NCBI RefSeq assembly: GCF_007655135.1
Contig: NW_022204102.1
Location: 248,001 to 312,000 of the forward strand
Length of the DNA: 64,000 nucleotides
Reading direction: 5' to 3'
DNA from: Punica granatum
Taxonomy: Eukaryota; Streptophyta; Magnoliopsida; Myrtales; Lythraceae
Shown piece by piece: positions 48,037-60,400 of this stretch. Each line of letters opens with the position of its first letter. The first letter of the stretch is position 1. Made by a program: the position numbers and the translations under genes. The notes under the pieces are model-generated. The model was not told where the DNA came from, did not search any database, and was given only the letters and a program-made list of their open reading frames with translations.

Positions 48037-48178
48037 GGCTATGGCACGAAGGTGTTGAAGAGCTCTCAGGGGAGGTTCGAATCGGGAGCACGGCTGGAGC
48101 TCTGCTAGGGTTTACAATTTTCTTCCGAGAGGAAATGTCCAATCGCTGAGAAGTTCTGAGGCTTTTATGGGATGGCAT
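48034..48178 (-). pseudogene. Possible captured first exon in the Harbinger element
   Basis: Minus-strand ATG at 48178 opens a 48-codon frame (RTSQRLDISSRKKIVNPSRA, PAVLPIRTSPESSSTPSCHS) ending CCCAG, followed by a donor GTCTCTCTC and a long CT run. This has the look of a plant first exon with intron 1. Product not recognised. Harbinger-type elements can transduplicate host exons, so capture is plausible but unproven. Confidence 0.3.
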
Positions 48179-49826
48179 GCATTGTAATTATCGAAAGAAG
48201 ATAAGGGTATTTTTGTCCATTCGCCTCCATTTCCGCATCCGGATAAGCCAATCTGGACCGTGATGGGCGGCACCCGTATTCCGCATGTAAATCGGATATG
48301 GATCCCGAGTCGGAATAGCTATTCCGCATTCCGTTGAACCAAACGACAGAAAACCTATTCCGTACGGAATAGTTAATCCGTGCCCTACCTAATCCAGTGA
48401 ACCAAACATGCCCTTGGGATATTTTTCAATGCAAGTGGGCAATGGTGGCTAGCTTTGTCTTGAGCAAAAGGGAAGAAGATGTCGTGGGTCCCGCTTGGGT
48501 TGGAGTTGAGTCGGGAGGAAGCTCGAATCTCGATTGATCGTGCGTTCGAGGCCCGTGGTTCAAATTGAATGTCGAATCGGCAATGTACACAATAAAACGG
48601 TTCAAATGAGCCCAAGATTGACATTTTTCGTGAGAAAAATGCCTCATGTGGTCATGAGGCTCGAAAGTCGATTTTGCTCATTTTAAGCGCTCAGAGCGAA
48701 GTTAACCGTTTCTGACGGCATATCTTGCATCTATGTTCTGCATTGGTTATTTTGATATGAATTGTCAAACAACGCGAACAACTGACCCTTAAGCCGGTAA
48801 TGCAAATGTGAAGCCGAAGACGTCCTAGGAGTCCAAAGCTGGATTTCTCAGATTGCTTTCTGAGTTGCTTGGGTACTCTGGAAATCACTGTGATCTCCGT
48901 TTGTCGAGACTGGATCTCTAACGACTTGAAAAGTGTATCCGAGACCTTTAAAGCAATGCTCAGGAGGCCTAGACGTGTTGTGCAATTCAATCTGACAATT
49001 TCACATTAAGCCTTGAAGTGTGTACCACTATGTAGCGCAAGCATCCGGCGTCAAGTTTCCGTAAAAAGGACCTTCGGATGTGGATTTCCATTGAAAATGG
49101 CGTTTTCTACTCCTGGGAGGTTACTCGGGAAACTGAAAAGGGTTTTGCTGTTTGTTTTGCCCAATTACGTCTATTCGCCGGAGTTTTTGGGGCAATACGG
49201 TACGAACTTCGTTTGTCGTAATTCCGTCAGACCAGTCTCTGATTATGCATTTTCGAAAAGGGGTATGCCCGTTTTGTCACTCGAAAGTCATTTGGAGTGT
49301 CTGTGTGGCTTCCAAGAGACCATTTGAAGTATTGCTTGTGCTCTGTATGCTTGTGGGGCATGGCCGAATCTGACATTTGGAATTAACTTTTCTCCGGGAA
49401 ACCGGCATTTTTGGACTTCCACTGAAATGTTGTCTGTATACAGAAAGTCGTTCTGTATAGAGCAGATGATTTGCGAAATGCGTTTGAAGACACTTTTCAT
49501 CTGTTTGGCATCGATGTGGATTTTTGAAGTCCAATATTGGCTATCTTCCGATGGACGAGCGAACTATCGGAAAATAGGGATGTCCACGTGGTATGTTGGA
49601 AATGCCGGTTTTGGACGTTGTTGAGCTCTCTAGTCACTCTGTTGCCCTTTGGTGACCCCTAGAGTCCTTTTGTCGTGTGTACATGTCATCTGCTTGATTT
49701 TGCTGACTTGAGAATGAATAGTGATTTCTCGCTTTGTGGCCTTCTTATGTGATAACGCTCAAGTCGTGGCATTGTTTGCTATTGATGGACATTGTTTGAC
49801 TTGTGGACCAAAATGGGGTGCTGACA

Positions 49827-51988
49827 AGAGGTGTTCGTGGTCAGCTCATAGTGTGCGGAGACTAGTACAAATCGAAAATCCAAGAGGAAACCGTAGGATA
49901 AAATAGAAAACCCGAAGAAGAAAAAGGAAGGAAGACATGATCTTGCACGGTTGAAAGGCTCTCGGACCGTGACCACCTCTTCACGGGGAAGAGTGAAGGT
50001 TGTGAGGAACCCTTAGACATGATGGCACGACTCGCTGTAGTCGTGGGGAGAAATGGCACTCGCGGGAGACTCGGGAGGCCGTGAACTCGCCTAGGAGACC
50101 CTATTCTAGACGAAGGGAAACAGGAGATTAGAGACCTCAAATCGGAATTCTAATGCTGGAAATGGCTTTAGGAGGTCGAAAATATGCGGAATATGAAGTT
50201 TGGTTATGATGGACTTAGGTCGGGGTTAGGTGGTTACTGAAAAACCGAATGGTTTCCCGTCGGTCTTGGCCGGTTTCGGCTATGGGATGGGTTGTGCGGG
50301 GTTGGAGGAATGTGTTGAAGGTTGAGAGGGTTTTGGAGAGACGTTGGCTTGAGAGAGAGTGGAATTGAAGAAGTGATTAAGGTTAATGATGCAAGAGAAC
50401 TTATAGGAGACTCTAATGATGCAATTAGGCAAAGTTAAGTGGGGTTAAGGGGAGCTTAAGTGGCTGCTGAAATTTGAAGAGGATTAGGGAGGTGAGGTAG
50501 AGTGTGGGGGAAGTTAGGGAAAAGTGGATGGGGGTGATGGATAGGAGATATGTGTAAGAGATATTTGAATTGTGTGGATGGGGGAGCTTGGAAGGGTTGA
50601 GCCATCGAATTTTGGGAGGGTGAGCCGTGGCTGCTGCGGTTGAGCCGTGGCTACTGTAGCTTGGAGGCTTGGCTTGGCTAAGTCATGGGTCCCACCTGAC
50701 TAGGAAGAAAGCTGGAGGAAGCTCGAGGCTTGATTGGTCGAGCGTTCGATCTCCGTAGTTCGCTTGAACGACGAAATATCAATGCACGCATGAACACGGT
50801 TTTAATAAGTCTAATATTGACATACTTTGTGTAAGTGAATGCTCTGGCGTCTCGGGGACTCGAAAGCCGGTTTTGCTCCGTTTGGATTATCGGAGTGAAG
50901 TTGTCCGTTTATGTCGCTCGTTCGCGCCTTTGCGTGCTGTATTCTTTGTATTGGCATGTTTTCCGCGTTGGGCAGAGCGGTTGACTCATCGGCCTTAGGT
51001 GAAGACCGATAACCGGAGACATCCTAGGAGTCCACGAATGGGGCCCTCTCAATGTTTTCCAAGTGTTCTTATGTGTTCAGAGACTACTATGATCTCCGTT
51101 TGTCAAAAACGAGCCCCGAAGATTCACTGAGAGACGTTCGTGACCATTAAAACGTCACTCGGAAAACCGATATGCTTTGCTTGGTCTGAGCCGAAATGGT
51201 TTCCTAGCCCTTGGGGGTTGTTAGGAGTGGGTGGTGCAAAGCTCGGACGACAACAATTCCCCGAATGAGCTCTAAGCGCAAGTTTCCATGTGAAAGGGGC
51301 CATTTTGTTGCCGGAATGATACTCGGGAAGCTTAAATGGATTGTGCAATGTAATTAGGGTTTGTCTCCCAAGCCCTTGAGGTCCCTGGGATTGATTGGCG
51401 TAGATTTTGTGCACTGACGATTTGCTAAAATGGTCTTCGGCCATGTTTCTATGCCGAAAGGGCTCCTTTTTCCCAGTTGGGATCCACTCGTGAGGCCAAG
51501 ATGAGTTCCGAAAGGTAGTCTAAAACCTGTTCCCTAGTCCTGGTGACCCTCGGGTGCGTGCAGACCTGTTTTCGAGTGTCGTTTATTGGTTCGTGGATCG
51601 GGCGTCCCGGGAGCCCCATTAGGAAGGCGTCTACAAATATTCGGGAGTGCCCCGGCTTAAGTAGGAGAGTTCTGAAATGCGCTCGAGGGTGCCATTGGTC
51701 ATTTTGATACCAAAGGGGATTTTTAGAGTCGCATATTGGATACCTTCTGACGCTCCGGTGATTTGGTGATGAATAGTGCCATAGTGCCGGCCTTTGTTGT
51801 TTTGGGGTTCGCTGCTCGTCTGCTTTTCTGATTGCCCTCCGTATCTTCCTAGTGGCCCCTGCCTCTCTTTTGTAGTTCGTGTCCCTGTGCCTGCGTGTTT
51901 GCCTCTATTGATTCGACTGTGAATAGTGACCCGAGGTTCTATATAGCATTCTCTGTTAGAGCCGATGAGCCAAAATGGGGTGCTGACA
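49827..51988 (-). repeat. Truncated Tat LTR D
   Basis: Starts at 51988 (TGTCAGCACCCCATTTTGG on the minus strand), directly after the F pol sequence HSIHLM. It continues with the 5' half of the same LTR type as C: CGGGTCACTATTCAC, TCCTAGGATGTCTCCGGTTA and CGAGTCGTGCCATCATGTC have counterparts at 14072, 14976 and 15990. The TATA-like CCTATAAGTT is at about 50399-50408. It is cut at 49827 exactly where LTR B begins, so B probably inserted into D or recombined with it. Confidence 0.7.
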
Positions 51989-53113
51989 GCATCAAGTGAA
52001 TCGAATGATCTTGTGTTCTTGAGGGCAGTAAGACATGTGGTTTAGCGAAGACATCTGAGAAGGAAGTCAATATCACAGAGAGGTCTGGCGGGTACTCTGG
52101 AGTTGATTCCACACTTGCAGTTAATAATTCCAAACGAAAAAATGAAGCAATAGAATCAATATCCTTCATACACCTCAAACATTGTAACTGAACGGGTTGA
52201 ATAACAGTGGTAGAGTCACCTTCCCAACAAATACGCTTCCTTTTAAAATCGAAATCAAAACGACGATTGGCATAATCCGTGAGAATCGAACCCAAGGTGG
52301 CCAACCAATAAACGCCCAAAACCATATCAGACCCATGTAATTGAAGGACATAAAAATCAAGTAGAAGTTCACAGCCTTGAATTGAAAGGGGTATGCTCCG
52401 AATAATTCCTTCACATAATAGTCGTTCCCCGCTCCCAACCAATACCGAAAATGTAGGGGATGGCTCAATAGGTAATCCCAGAAATTTCGCCACTCGAGTT
52501 TGCACAAAATTGTGCATACTACCCCTCATCCATAAGAACTTGAACTGGCATGCCATGAACGTGGCCAGTAAATCGGAGAGTAGTAGGTGAAATACTCCCA
52601 GCCAATGCATGATATGAAATAGCCGAATGTGTTTGTACCTCTTGGACTTGCAGCTCCTCAGCCAAGGCAGCATTGCTGGTAGTCTCTAAAGCATGTTCAC
52701 GGTTTAGGCCGACATCATCCTCAAAGAGAAGCAGCTTTGGTCGAGATGCACATTTATGATTAAAGGTATACTTCTCATTGCAGTAAAACAGAGACCTTTC
52801 TCATGCCGTTGTTGGGCTTTAGCATAACTCAGTCGCTTCATTGGTTGTTTCCCAGGAAGCGTTGAAGAAGAATTTGGCATTGAACCCATAGAACTGGTTG
52901 GAGTAGATGGCATCGGAAGCAACGGAGGGCTGTGACCTAACAAAGGTCGAATAAAACCTTTCTCAAGGGCAATGCGTTGTTCATGTAGATGGGCCAAGGT
53001 GATAGCATCCTCCAGTGGAGTGGGCTTATGAACCAAGACTGCTGTCTTAATGTCCAATCTCAAGAGTCCGAAATAAAATAATTGAGCAATAACGTACTGG
53101 GTAACACCATAGT
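51989..53113 (-). pseudogene. Gag end, zinc-knuckle and protease of element F
   Basis: Minus strand. The gag C-terminal part (LFYFGLLRLDIKTAVLVHKP, DAITLAHLHEQRIALEKGFI) is followed by a CCHC knuckle, CFYCNEKYTFNHKC, which needs one frameshift near 52790. Then comes the protease: HALAGSISPTTLRFTGHVHG, VQVLMDEGSMHNFVQTRVAK (the active-site D-S/T-G is D-E-G here), YVLQLHGSDMVLGVYWLATL and GSILTDYANRRFDFDFKRKR. The linker to RT (YPPDLSVILTSFSDVFAKPH, LPSRTQDHSIHLM) ends at 51989, where LTR D begins. RT and RNase H are missing from the window. Confidence 0.8.
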
Positions 53114-55003
53114 TGTTAGTGATATTCCCTAGAGCCTGATTTATGTATTTGGATAATTCTTATTATGGCAATAAAATTTATTCTATTATTCGTATATTGT
53201 CTATGTTTATTAGAATAAAGTCCTTAAAATATTTTGAATACTTCATTCTTAAATAAGTAAGAATATGAGTGACGAAATAATTCAGTAAGAATATCTTGAA
53301 ATTATTCTCGATCGTAGGAGACTTAACTGGACATTATTTCTCTGGATAGATCGTCACCTCTGTCTGTATCCATGATCAGTATACGGATACTAATGAAGAT
53401 GGAGTAGTGAGTCTCATGCTATCTGATAACTGTTATCAAGACAAACATGTAGATGCTTATATGATATGTAGTCGAACGTGACATGCAGATAATATTCAAA
53501 CAATAATTTACTAATGTCAATGAATGTTATATGCGTTGTATTAGTGCATATAGTCCTTAAACCTGAGATGAAACGCTATCTCATGTGTAGGTGATTAGGA
53601 TTTGCTACTGCTAATGTATTTGTGCTTAGCATGAGTATTCGAAAGATAGTGGTTCTAGTTAGTTATACTTGGAGGTAGGTGTCCGATCAAGACGGGATTC
53701 ACTAACTTGAGTAGACAGGGAAAAGGTCCTATGGAAGTTTGTTTTGCTCTGGATCGAAATATCTTCGGCCGGGGTGGATAAACTTGAATAGAAAGGGGTT
53801 TATGTTCAAGTACTACAGATCTAAGAATGAAATCAGAGAGTCCATAAGATCGGCTATAGAGTTTGGCATTTACCGTAGCTTTGGCTAGATTAGGATTTTG
53901 TAGTGAAGGGATTCAGTGCATGACATATACGATCAAAGGTTCTTCAGAATGTTTCAATTATACATTCGTCATCATTTGGATTGTCACGATATGCTGCTAG
54001 GTGTCACTCGTGAACTTTGAGAACCAAGGGCATTTTGGGAATTATACTTTCGGTTACATAAAGAGTTTCTGGTAGTGTCAAATAAGTTGATATTACAATC
54101 CCATTGCCATTTGATGATGAACTTAGTTAGTCACACACATTGAGCGTGTCTAAACCGAGAAAAGAATTAATTCTAATTAATGAAGTTAAATAGGAATTCA
54201 TTATTGAATGAGGCTTGCAATGTGATTGCAAGGGTGCTAGCACATCTTGAAGCCGAGTTCAAATCAATGATAAATCTAATTAAGGAAATACGATAGTTTC
54301 CTTATTTGCAAAGTTTCTGTAAATAGATTGTCTATTGGTTGAAACTCGCGTCAAGGACTTGTTTGATCTTTCTTCCTTACTACAAGGGCTAGTCATTGGA
54401 TGACTTAAAATGTAAGGACTTATTTGTGATCTATTAATTAATGTGAATTAATTAATAATTGCGATAAAGTCCCTAGGGTAAAGATATATATATATAGATA
54501 TGATCTTCCGGTTAACCCTAGAATGCAATCTATCATCAAGACCCGATATTAGAGAGAAAGAGAGGAGGTTTCGGCTAAGGCAATTACAGCAATTCAGCCG
54601 CACAAATCCCAAGGCTGATCAGAGTTCTTCTTGGCTCCGGTTCGGCATTTCGATGTTGTCCTTGACGTCTTTGAAGAGATCCTTTCATTCCGTGACGATT
54701 CTGTTTGAGATCGGTGACCTAGATTGGAGTGTACGGGTCGAAAGGAGTCTAATCTCAGTGGAGACGTGCTCGTGTGGATGAGTTAGAGACAGGACACTTG
54801 GACGGTTAGTTTGATCGATTTGAATCGACAAGGTTAGTATAAAAGTCTAATCTTTTTCTTGTGGATTCGATATGCGATGTTATCTATTCGTTTAGAAGGC
54901 TATTCTTATGTCAAGATGTGATCTTGAAGTTTTTAATTAAATGAGCACGCGATAAAAAATTTGATTTTTACTATATTTAACATTTCCGCTGAGCACGTGC
55001 TCA
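53114..55003 (+). repeat. 5' LTR of the copia element
   Basis: Starts TGTTAGTGATATTCCCTAGA, matching TGTTAGTGATATGTCCTATA at 60635. Likely ends GAGCACGTGCTCA at 55003, 12 bp before the primer-binding site; the exact end cannot be verified because the 3' LTR is truncated. A TATA-rich stretch (about 54484-54503) could be the promoter. Confidence 0.75.
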
Positions 55004-55015
55004 ATTTTCTAATAG

Positions 55016-55028
55016 TGGTATCAGAGCC
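55016..55028 (+). other. Primer-binding site of the copia element
   Basis: TGGTATCAGAGCC, complementary to the 3' end of initiator tRNA-Met. Confidence 0.85.
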
Positions 55029-56669
55029 ACCCTTCTATTTGATTAGATACATGTTTTGTGCCTAATTTTGGTGGTTGGTTGTGATTTATTGAACTGTTTG
55101 ATAAATCGATATTGAATCGGGCACGAGAAATCGTTTCTCAAATGACCGACCCTAGACAATACAATTCGATTGATTGTCTTGGTTGTAGGACAACCACTGG
55201 ATGGCCTTCATTGGCTAGGAACAGCCGCAGCAGGTGGCTGCTGGACGGCCACAGGGCCCTGGAGGAGACTGAAAAGGTTGCAGCAATCGCTCGTGTCCTG
55301 GCAGCGGGTCGCGATTGGTCTGGACTAGACACGACTAAATGCGCGACTGGACTGGACTGGGCCCGACTGGACGCGCAATTGGACGGGATTGGACACGACT
55401 GGATGCGACTGAGGCTCGACTGAGCGCGCGACTGGACGTGACTAAACGCGACTGGACTCGACTAGGCGCGACTAGGCGCGTGACTAAGCGCTCGACTAGG
55501 CGCGTGACTGAACGCGCTACTGGACATGACTGTGAAGCCCGAGACTGAACATGACTGTCTAGAACTGGCAATCGTCGCATAACGAGCAAATTTCGATATT
55601 TTCGGAAATAAGATTTTTGAAACAATTAATTACCAAAATTGTTTTTCGTAAAATTTGATTTTATGAAATTGGATATTTGATAACCTATTCTAATGAGATT
55701 AGAAATTTGATATTTGATATCAAAAAGGATTTTGGAAGATACACTAGATGTATAATATCGTGTATATTTTTCAAAATTGGAAATTTCCTAATATGCGATG
55801 TTTGGATATTTTGTAAAGAGTTACAAAATTGGCATGAAATTTATTTTCCTTTTATGCTATTAGTTTCCTTTTATAAATTTCGAGCATGATGTGTGATTAT
55901 GGACTTTAGGAAATTTTGCTTAATTCTTGTGGCTTTAGGACTAGGCTAATAGTAATTCCATGATCATGCTTTTATTGATTCTGAATATATATTTATGCAT
56001 ATGATGTGTAAATACGGATAATGTGCAAAGTGAAACCGAATAGTAATTAGGTCACCTAATAGAAAATCTTCCAAATTAAAATATTAAGTTGGGAATGGCA
56101 CGAGGTTGCGAATCTCTGTCATGGCTCTCCTCCAAAGCATTCTCTAGAGAGTTTTGGTTTGTTTCGTTGTCGGTCATGGACACACGGGGGCACAAGATAG
56201 ACTAAGAGATCTTTTTGAACGAATGTAGAAGCATGTGATGTTTTAGGTTGTCGATTGCCAATAACGGCAAGCACCTGAGGTAGCTTACACCTTTGGTGGG
56301 TCAGACTTAATTATGTATGAAGGACCAATAACGGCAGGCACCTGAGGTTCAGAGTATTAGGAGCTGAATTGATTGAGCCGTACATAGAGATGTATTGAAC
56401 AAAGAGTTGTTCGCTTGTAGAGTGCTTGTTTCCAATAACGACAAGCACCTTAGGGAATTAGCATTTTATAAGAATTCAATCACCCGCTAAGAATCTTTCC
56501 CGGTTAGGATTCCCGTTTCCTATTTTGGAAGTGTAGGTTTTAAAAGTATAGTGGGAGACCATTTTGATTGAAAGTCCATGGTCATTATGGTGATATATAC
56601 ATAAATTCATTAATTTAATCTTGTTATTTTCTGTAGTCATGATAAGTACGAAATCAGTGAATCCTCACG
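55029..56669 (+). other. Leader of the copia element with two tandem repeat blocks
   Basis: About 55310-55560 is a run of roughly 10-bp units on CGCGACTGGA / CGCGACTAGG. Near 56253, 56323 and 56432 the motif CAATAACGGCAAGCACCTGA and its variants occur three times. No protein domain is visible before gag; open frames over the first block come from the repeat. Confidence 0.6.
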
Positions 56670-57494
56670 AGTATACTAAGTGAGAATAGGCTCACTGGGC
56701 CTAATTTTTTGGACTGGCTCCATAACCTGAACGTTATCCTGAACATGAAGGCTCTGGGATACATCCTGGAGACTCAGGAGGTTGAACTCCCTGGTGGGGA
56801 TGCTACAAGGGATCAGTAGGACGGATATGATCTATGGTCTGCTGATGACACGAAGGTCCGCTGCTACATGCTTGCTTCCATGAGCGATGAGTTGCAGAAG
56901 CAGCATGAGAACATGAAGAGTTCTCGTGAGATCTTGAAGTATCTCAGGGAGCTATATGGGGAGAATAGCAGGACCGCACGATATGAGATATCAAATGAAT
57001 TATTCCGTGCGAGAATGTAGGAGGGAACTGAAGTCACAGCTCATGTACAAAAGATGATCAGGCTGATTCAGCAGCTTGAGAAGCTAGAGTTCCAAATGGA
57101 TAAAGAACTTCATGTGGATTTAGTTCTTTAGTCTCTTCCAGATTCTTTCTCAGGGTTCATTGTGAATTTTCACATTAACAAGTTATCATGTTCATTGTCT
57201 GAGCTACTGAACATGTTGGTCACTGCACAGAATGCAATGAACAATAAAAGGAAGGATAAGGAAGTTGTTCTTGTGGCTGGTACATTTTCCAGTAAGACTG
57301 AGAAGAAGAAAAAGAAGTCCAAGAAAGGCAATGTTCCTCAGAAGTCAGCAAGGATGTCCAAGAATAAGGGCAAGACAAGGGTTGCTGCGAATAAGGGAAC
57401 TTGTTTCCTCTACGGCAAGGATGCACATTGGAAGAGGAACTGTTCCCAGTACCTCACCTCGTTGAACGCAAACAAGGGAAAGAAACCTTCATAA
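56670..57494 (+). pseudogene. gag: gag of the copia element
   Basis: The UBN2-type copia capsid starts around GPNFLDW (about 56700) and continues CYMLASMSDELQKQHENMKS, SREILKYLRELYGENSRTAR, YEISNELFRARM, EVTAHVQKMIRLIQQLEKLE, FHINKLSCSLSELLNMLVTA. A lysine-rich stretch leads to the knuckle CFLYGKDAHWKRNC, in which the second cysteine is Y. Stops occur near 56818, 57018 and 57130. The start codon is not identifiable with confidence. Confidence 0.8.
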
Positions 57495-60400
57495 AGTATG
57501 TCTATCTCTTGTTATGTTAGTTCCAATGGTTCATATAGCTCATCTACAGCTTGGGTTCTTGATACTGGTGCGAGATCACACATTTGTACCTCTATGTAGG
57601 AACTAGCAAGCAGTACAGTCCTCGAAAGGAATGAGGTTTGCCTGAAGATCGGCAATGGAGCAAGTGTTGCGGCCAAAGTTGTGGGGTCGACTTCGTTACA
57701 TCTAGATGGACATGTTTTATTTCTAGATCGTATTTCGGTTTTACTAAATGCCTATCGGAACATTATTTCTGCTTCTAGTTTGACTAGGAGTGGATATTTG
57801 TTTGATTTCAAAGATGATGTTTGCGACATTTATTATGGTAATAAAGTTATTGGTGTTGGTTATTTACACGATGATCTTTATTATCTTAGAGCTAGAAATG
57901 AAACGCTTCTGAAATACGATTGAGATTAATACCGTATCCGAATCTACTCTAAGTCTAAAGCAACTTTGGTACCTTTGACTAGGGCATGTTGCAGATAATA
58001 GGATAAGTAAGTTGGAGAAGATGGGACTTATAGTTCCATTGGGTTCAGAACCCAATCCGACTTGCGAGTTTTGTCTTCAAGGCAAGATGACTAGGACTCC
58101 ATTTGTAAGACCAATAGAGAGGGCTAAGGAAGTTTTAGAACTCATACATAGCGATGTATGTTGTCCATTTAGTGAAGTGGCTCGGGGTGGATATTCCTAC
58201 TTCATTACCTTTACCGATGATTATTCTCGTTTTGGGTATGTTTATCTTATGAAGTATAAACATGAATCCTTTGAAAAGTTCAAGGAATTCAAGGCTAAAG
58301 TAGAGAAGCAGAAAGGGAAGAGCATCAAAACTCTTCGATCAGATCGAGGATGAGAGTACATGAGTACTGAGTTTGGTAATTTTCTAAAAGAACAAGGTAT
58401 TGTTTCTCAATTTACTCCACCAGGAACACCACAGTTGAATGGAGTTTCTGAGAGGAGGAACTGTACCATGTTAGACATGGTTCGGTCGATGATGAGCTAT
58501 ACAAATCTCGCCATTTCGATGTGGAGATATGCACTGCAGACTACATGTTACTTGCTTAACAGAATTCCGAGCAAGTCGGTCTCTACCACTCCATATGAGA
58601 TATGGAATGGTAAGATAGCTAGTCTTAAACACGTTAAGATTTGGGGTTGTCCTACATTCATTAAGAAGCAGAAGACCGATAAGTTGGAAACCCAATTCGA
58701 GAAAGGCAGGTTTGTTGGTTATCCAAGTGACAGCCTTTGATACTATCTCTATTTCCCTACTGAGCTAAAGGTTGTTATCAGTAGAGATGCGATCTTTCTG
58801 GAGAAACAGTTTGTCCAGGAAGGTGGCATGGAAAGGCAGATAGAACTTGATGAGGAGTCATCAATGCCACAGACCAATCAGGCATCCATTTCAATGGACA
58901 CTAATAAACCAGTTGAGACACCTATTCAGATTGAGAATGTCATAGAACCTCGAAGGTCTAGTAGGCTCATACTCTCGTGAGATACCTGAATCTTCATGAG
59001 AACGTGCAAGAGTTGTTCGTTCATGGAGATAATGATCATAGGGATGATCATAGCACTTATGAGGAAGCTATATCAGATATAGATTCTTTTAAATGGCTAC
59101 AGGCCATGAGGTCCGAGATGGACTCCATGAGCAAGAACCAAGTCTGCGATCTTGTTGATCCTCTTGAAGGTATAGTACCTATAGGGAACAAATGGGTTTT
59201 CAAGAGGAAAATTGGCGCTGATAGAAAGGTAGACACCTATAAAGCTAGGCTAGTAGCGAAGGGTTATCGCCAGAAGTAGGGAGTCGACTATGAGGAGACT
59301 TTCTCGCCTGTAGCTATGCTAAAGTCCATCAGGATAATGCTAGCCATTGCTGCGCACTATGATTTTGAGGTTTGGCAAATGGATGTCAAGACCGCCTTCC
59401 TCAACGGTTACATTGAGGAAGACATATTCATGGACCAACCCAAGGGTTTTGAATCCAAGGATAAGTCCAAGGTGTGCAAGCTTAAGAGGTCCATTTATGG
59501 TCTTAAACAGGTTTCGAGGAGCTGGAATCGACGTTTTGATGAGGCTGTAAATTCCTTTGGCTTAATCAAGAACGAAGATGAACCATGTGTATATAAGAAG
59601 GCTAGTGGGAGTATGATCGTCTTTCTTGTATTATACGTCGATGACATTCTACTAATGGGTAATGATGTTGGTATGCTCACTTTCTGTAAAGGTATGGTTG
59701 TCTAATATTTTCTTTATGAAGATTTGGGAGAAGCGACCTATATTTTGGGTATTCAGATCTATAGAGATAGACCGAAGAGATTAATAGGTTTGTCCTAAGC
59801 CTTATATCTGGATAAGGTGTTGAAGAGGTTCAACATGCACGATTACAGAAGATGATTGCTCCTTGTGAGACAAGGTATCCATCTCTCTAAAGCAATGTCT
59901 CCTAAGAGTCATACGGAGAGAGAGAAGATGGCACAGGTGCCTTATGCTTCAGCTATAGGTAGCCTGATGTACACTATGCTGTGTACAAGGCCGGATATCG
60001 CGTATGCTGTTAGTGTGACTAGTAAGTATCAATCCAGCCCAGGACCTGATCATTGGACTACTGTCAAGAACATCCTTAAGTACTTTAGAAGAACTAAGGA
60101 TATGGTTATGGTATATGTAGGAGGTGAGTTGAGACTAGACGGGTTTACAGATTCTGATTTTCAATCAGATGTGGATGGTAGAAAGTCTATCTCCGGTTAT
60201 ATATTCACCTGTAATGGAGGTGCAGTTAGCTGGAAGAGTTCTAAGTAAGAGACGACTGCAGATTCCACTACAGAGGCTGAGTATATTGTTGTATCTGATG
60301 CAGCGAAGGAGGCAGTTTGGATTCGGAAGTTTGTGACAGAGCTCAGTGTTATTCCCTCCATATCATTACCAGTAGAGTTGTATTGTGACAATACTGGAGC

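Larger units (their letters stand above)
45702..48413. mobile_element. PIF/Harbinger-type non-autonomous element
   Basis: A 2712-bp element with terminal inverted repeats GGGCACGTTTGGTTCGCAGG / GGGCATGTTTGGTTCACTGG (the latter read on the minus strand). It is flanked by TTA (45699-45701) and TTG (48414-48416), a 3-bp target duplication with one mutation. The paralogous empty site exists in this window: AAGACTTAGGATATT at about 35180, against AAGACTTA-[element]-TTGGGATATT here. No transposase was recognised. The interior has an AT-rich part shared with 1730-1925, two related passages near 46211 and 46427 (GCAATCTTCTACT / ACAATCTTCTACT), CA and GA microsatellites and possible captured exons. 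Confidence 0.85.
41918..49826 (-). repeat. 5' LTR of element B, with a Harbinger insertion
   Basis: On the minus strand it begins TGTCAGCACCCCATTTTGG (49826) and ends CGGGTCCGTACA (41918). Without the 2712-bp insertion and its 3-bp duplication it is about 5.19 kb, very long even for plant LTRs. A TATA-like CTATATATACC lies at 45517-45527 (minus). It shares TCTAGATTTGGAACCTAGAG with LTR C. Compared with the LTR at 32586 it keeps about 1.5 kb (42.8-44.3 kb) that is absent there. It starts directly against LTR D. Confidence 0.8.

Noticed and set aside
47801..48178. 125-codon frame as one protein
   Set aside because: Only the first 48 codons look like coding sequence; the rest is a translated GA/CA microsatellite behind a splice donor.
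51124..51444. 106-codon minus-strand frame
   Set aside because: It lies within LTR D and aligns to non-coding LTR sequence at 14.5-14.9 kb, where the frame is not conserved.
55112..55423. 103-codon open frame in the copia leader
   Set aside because: It runs into a GACTGG-type minisatellite; no domain, and it precedes gag in untranslated sequence.
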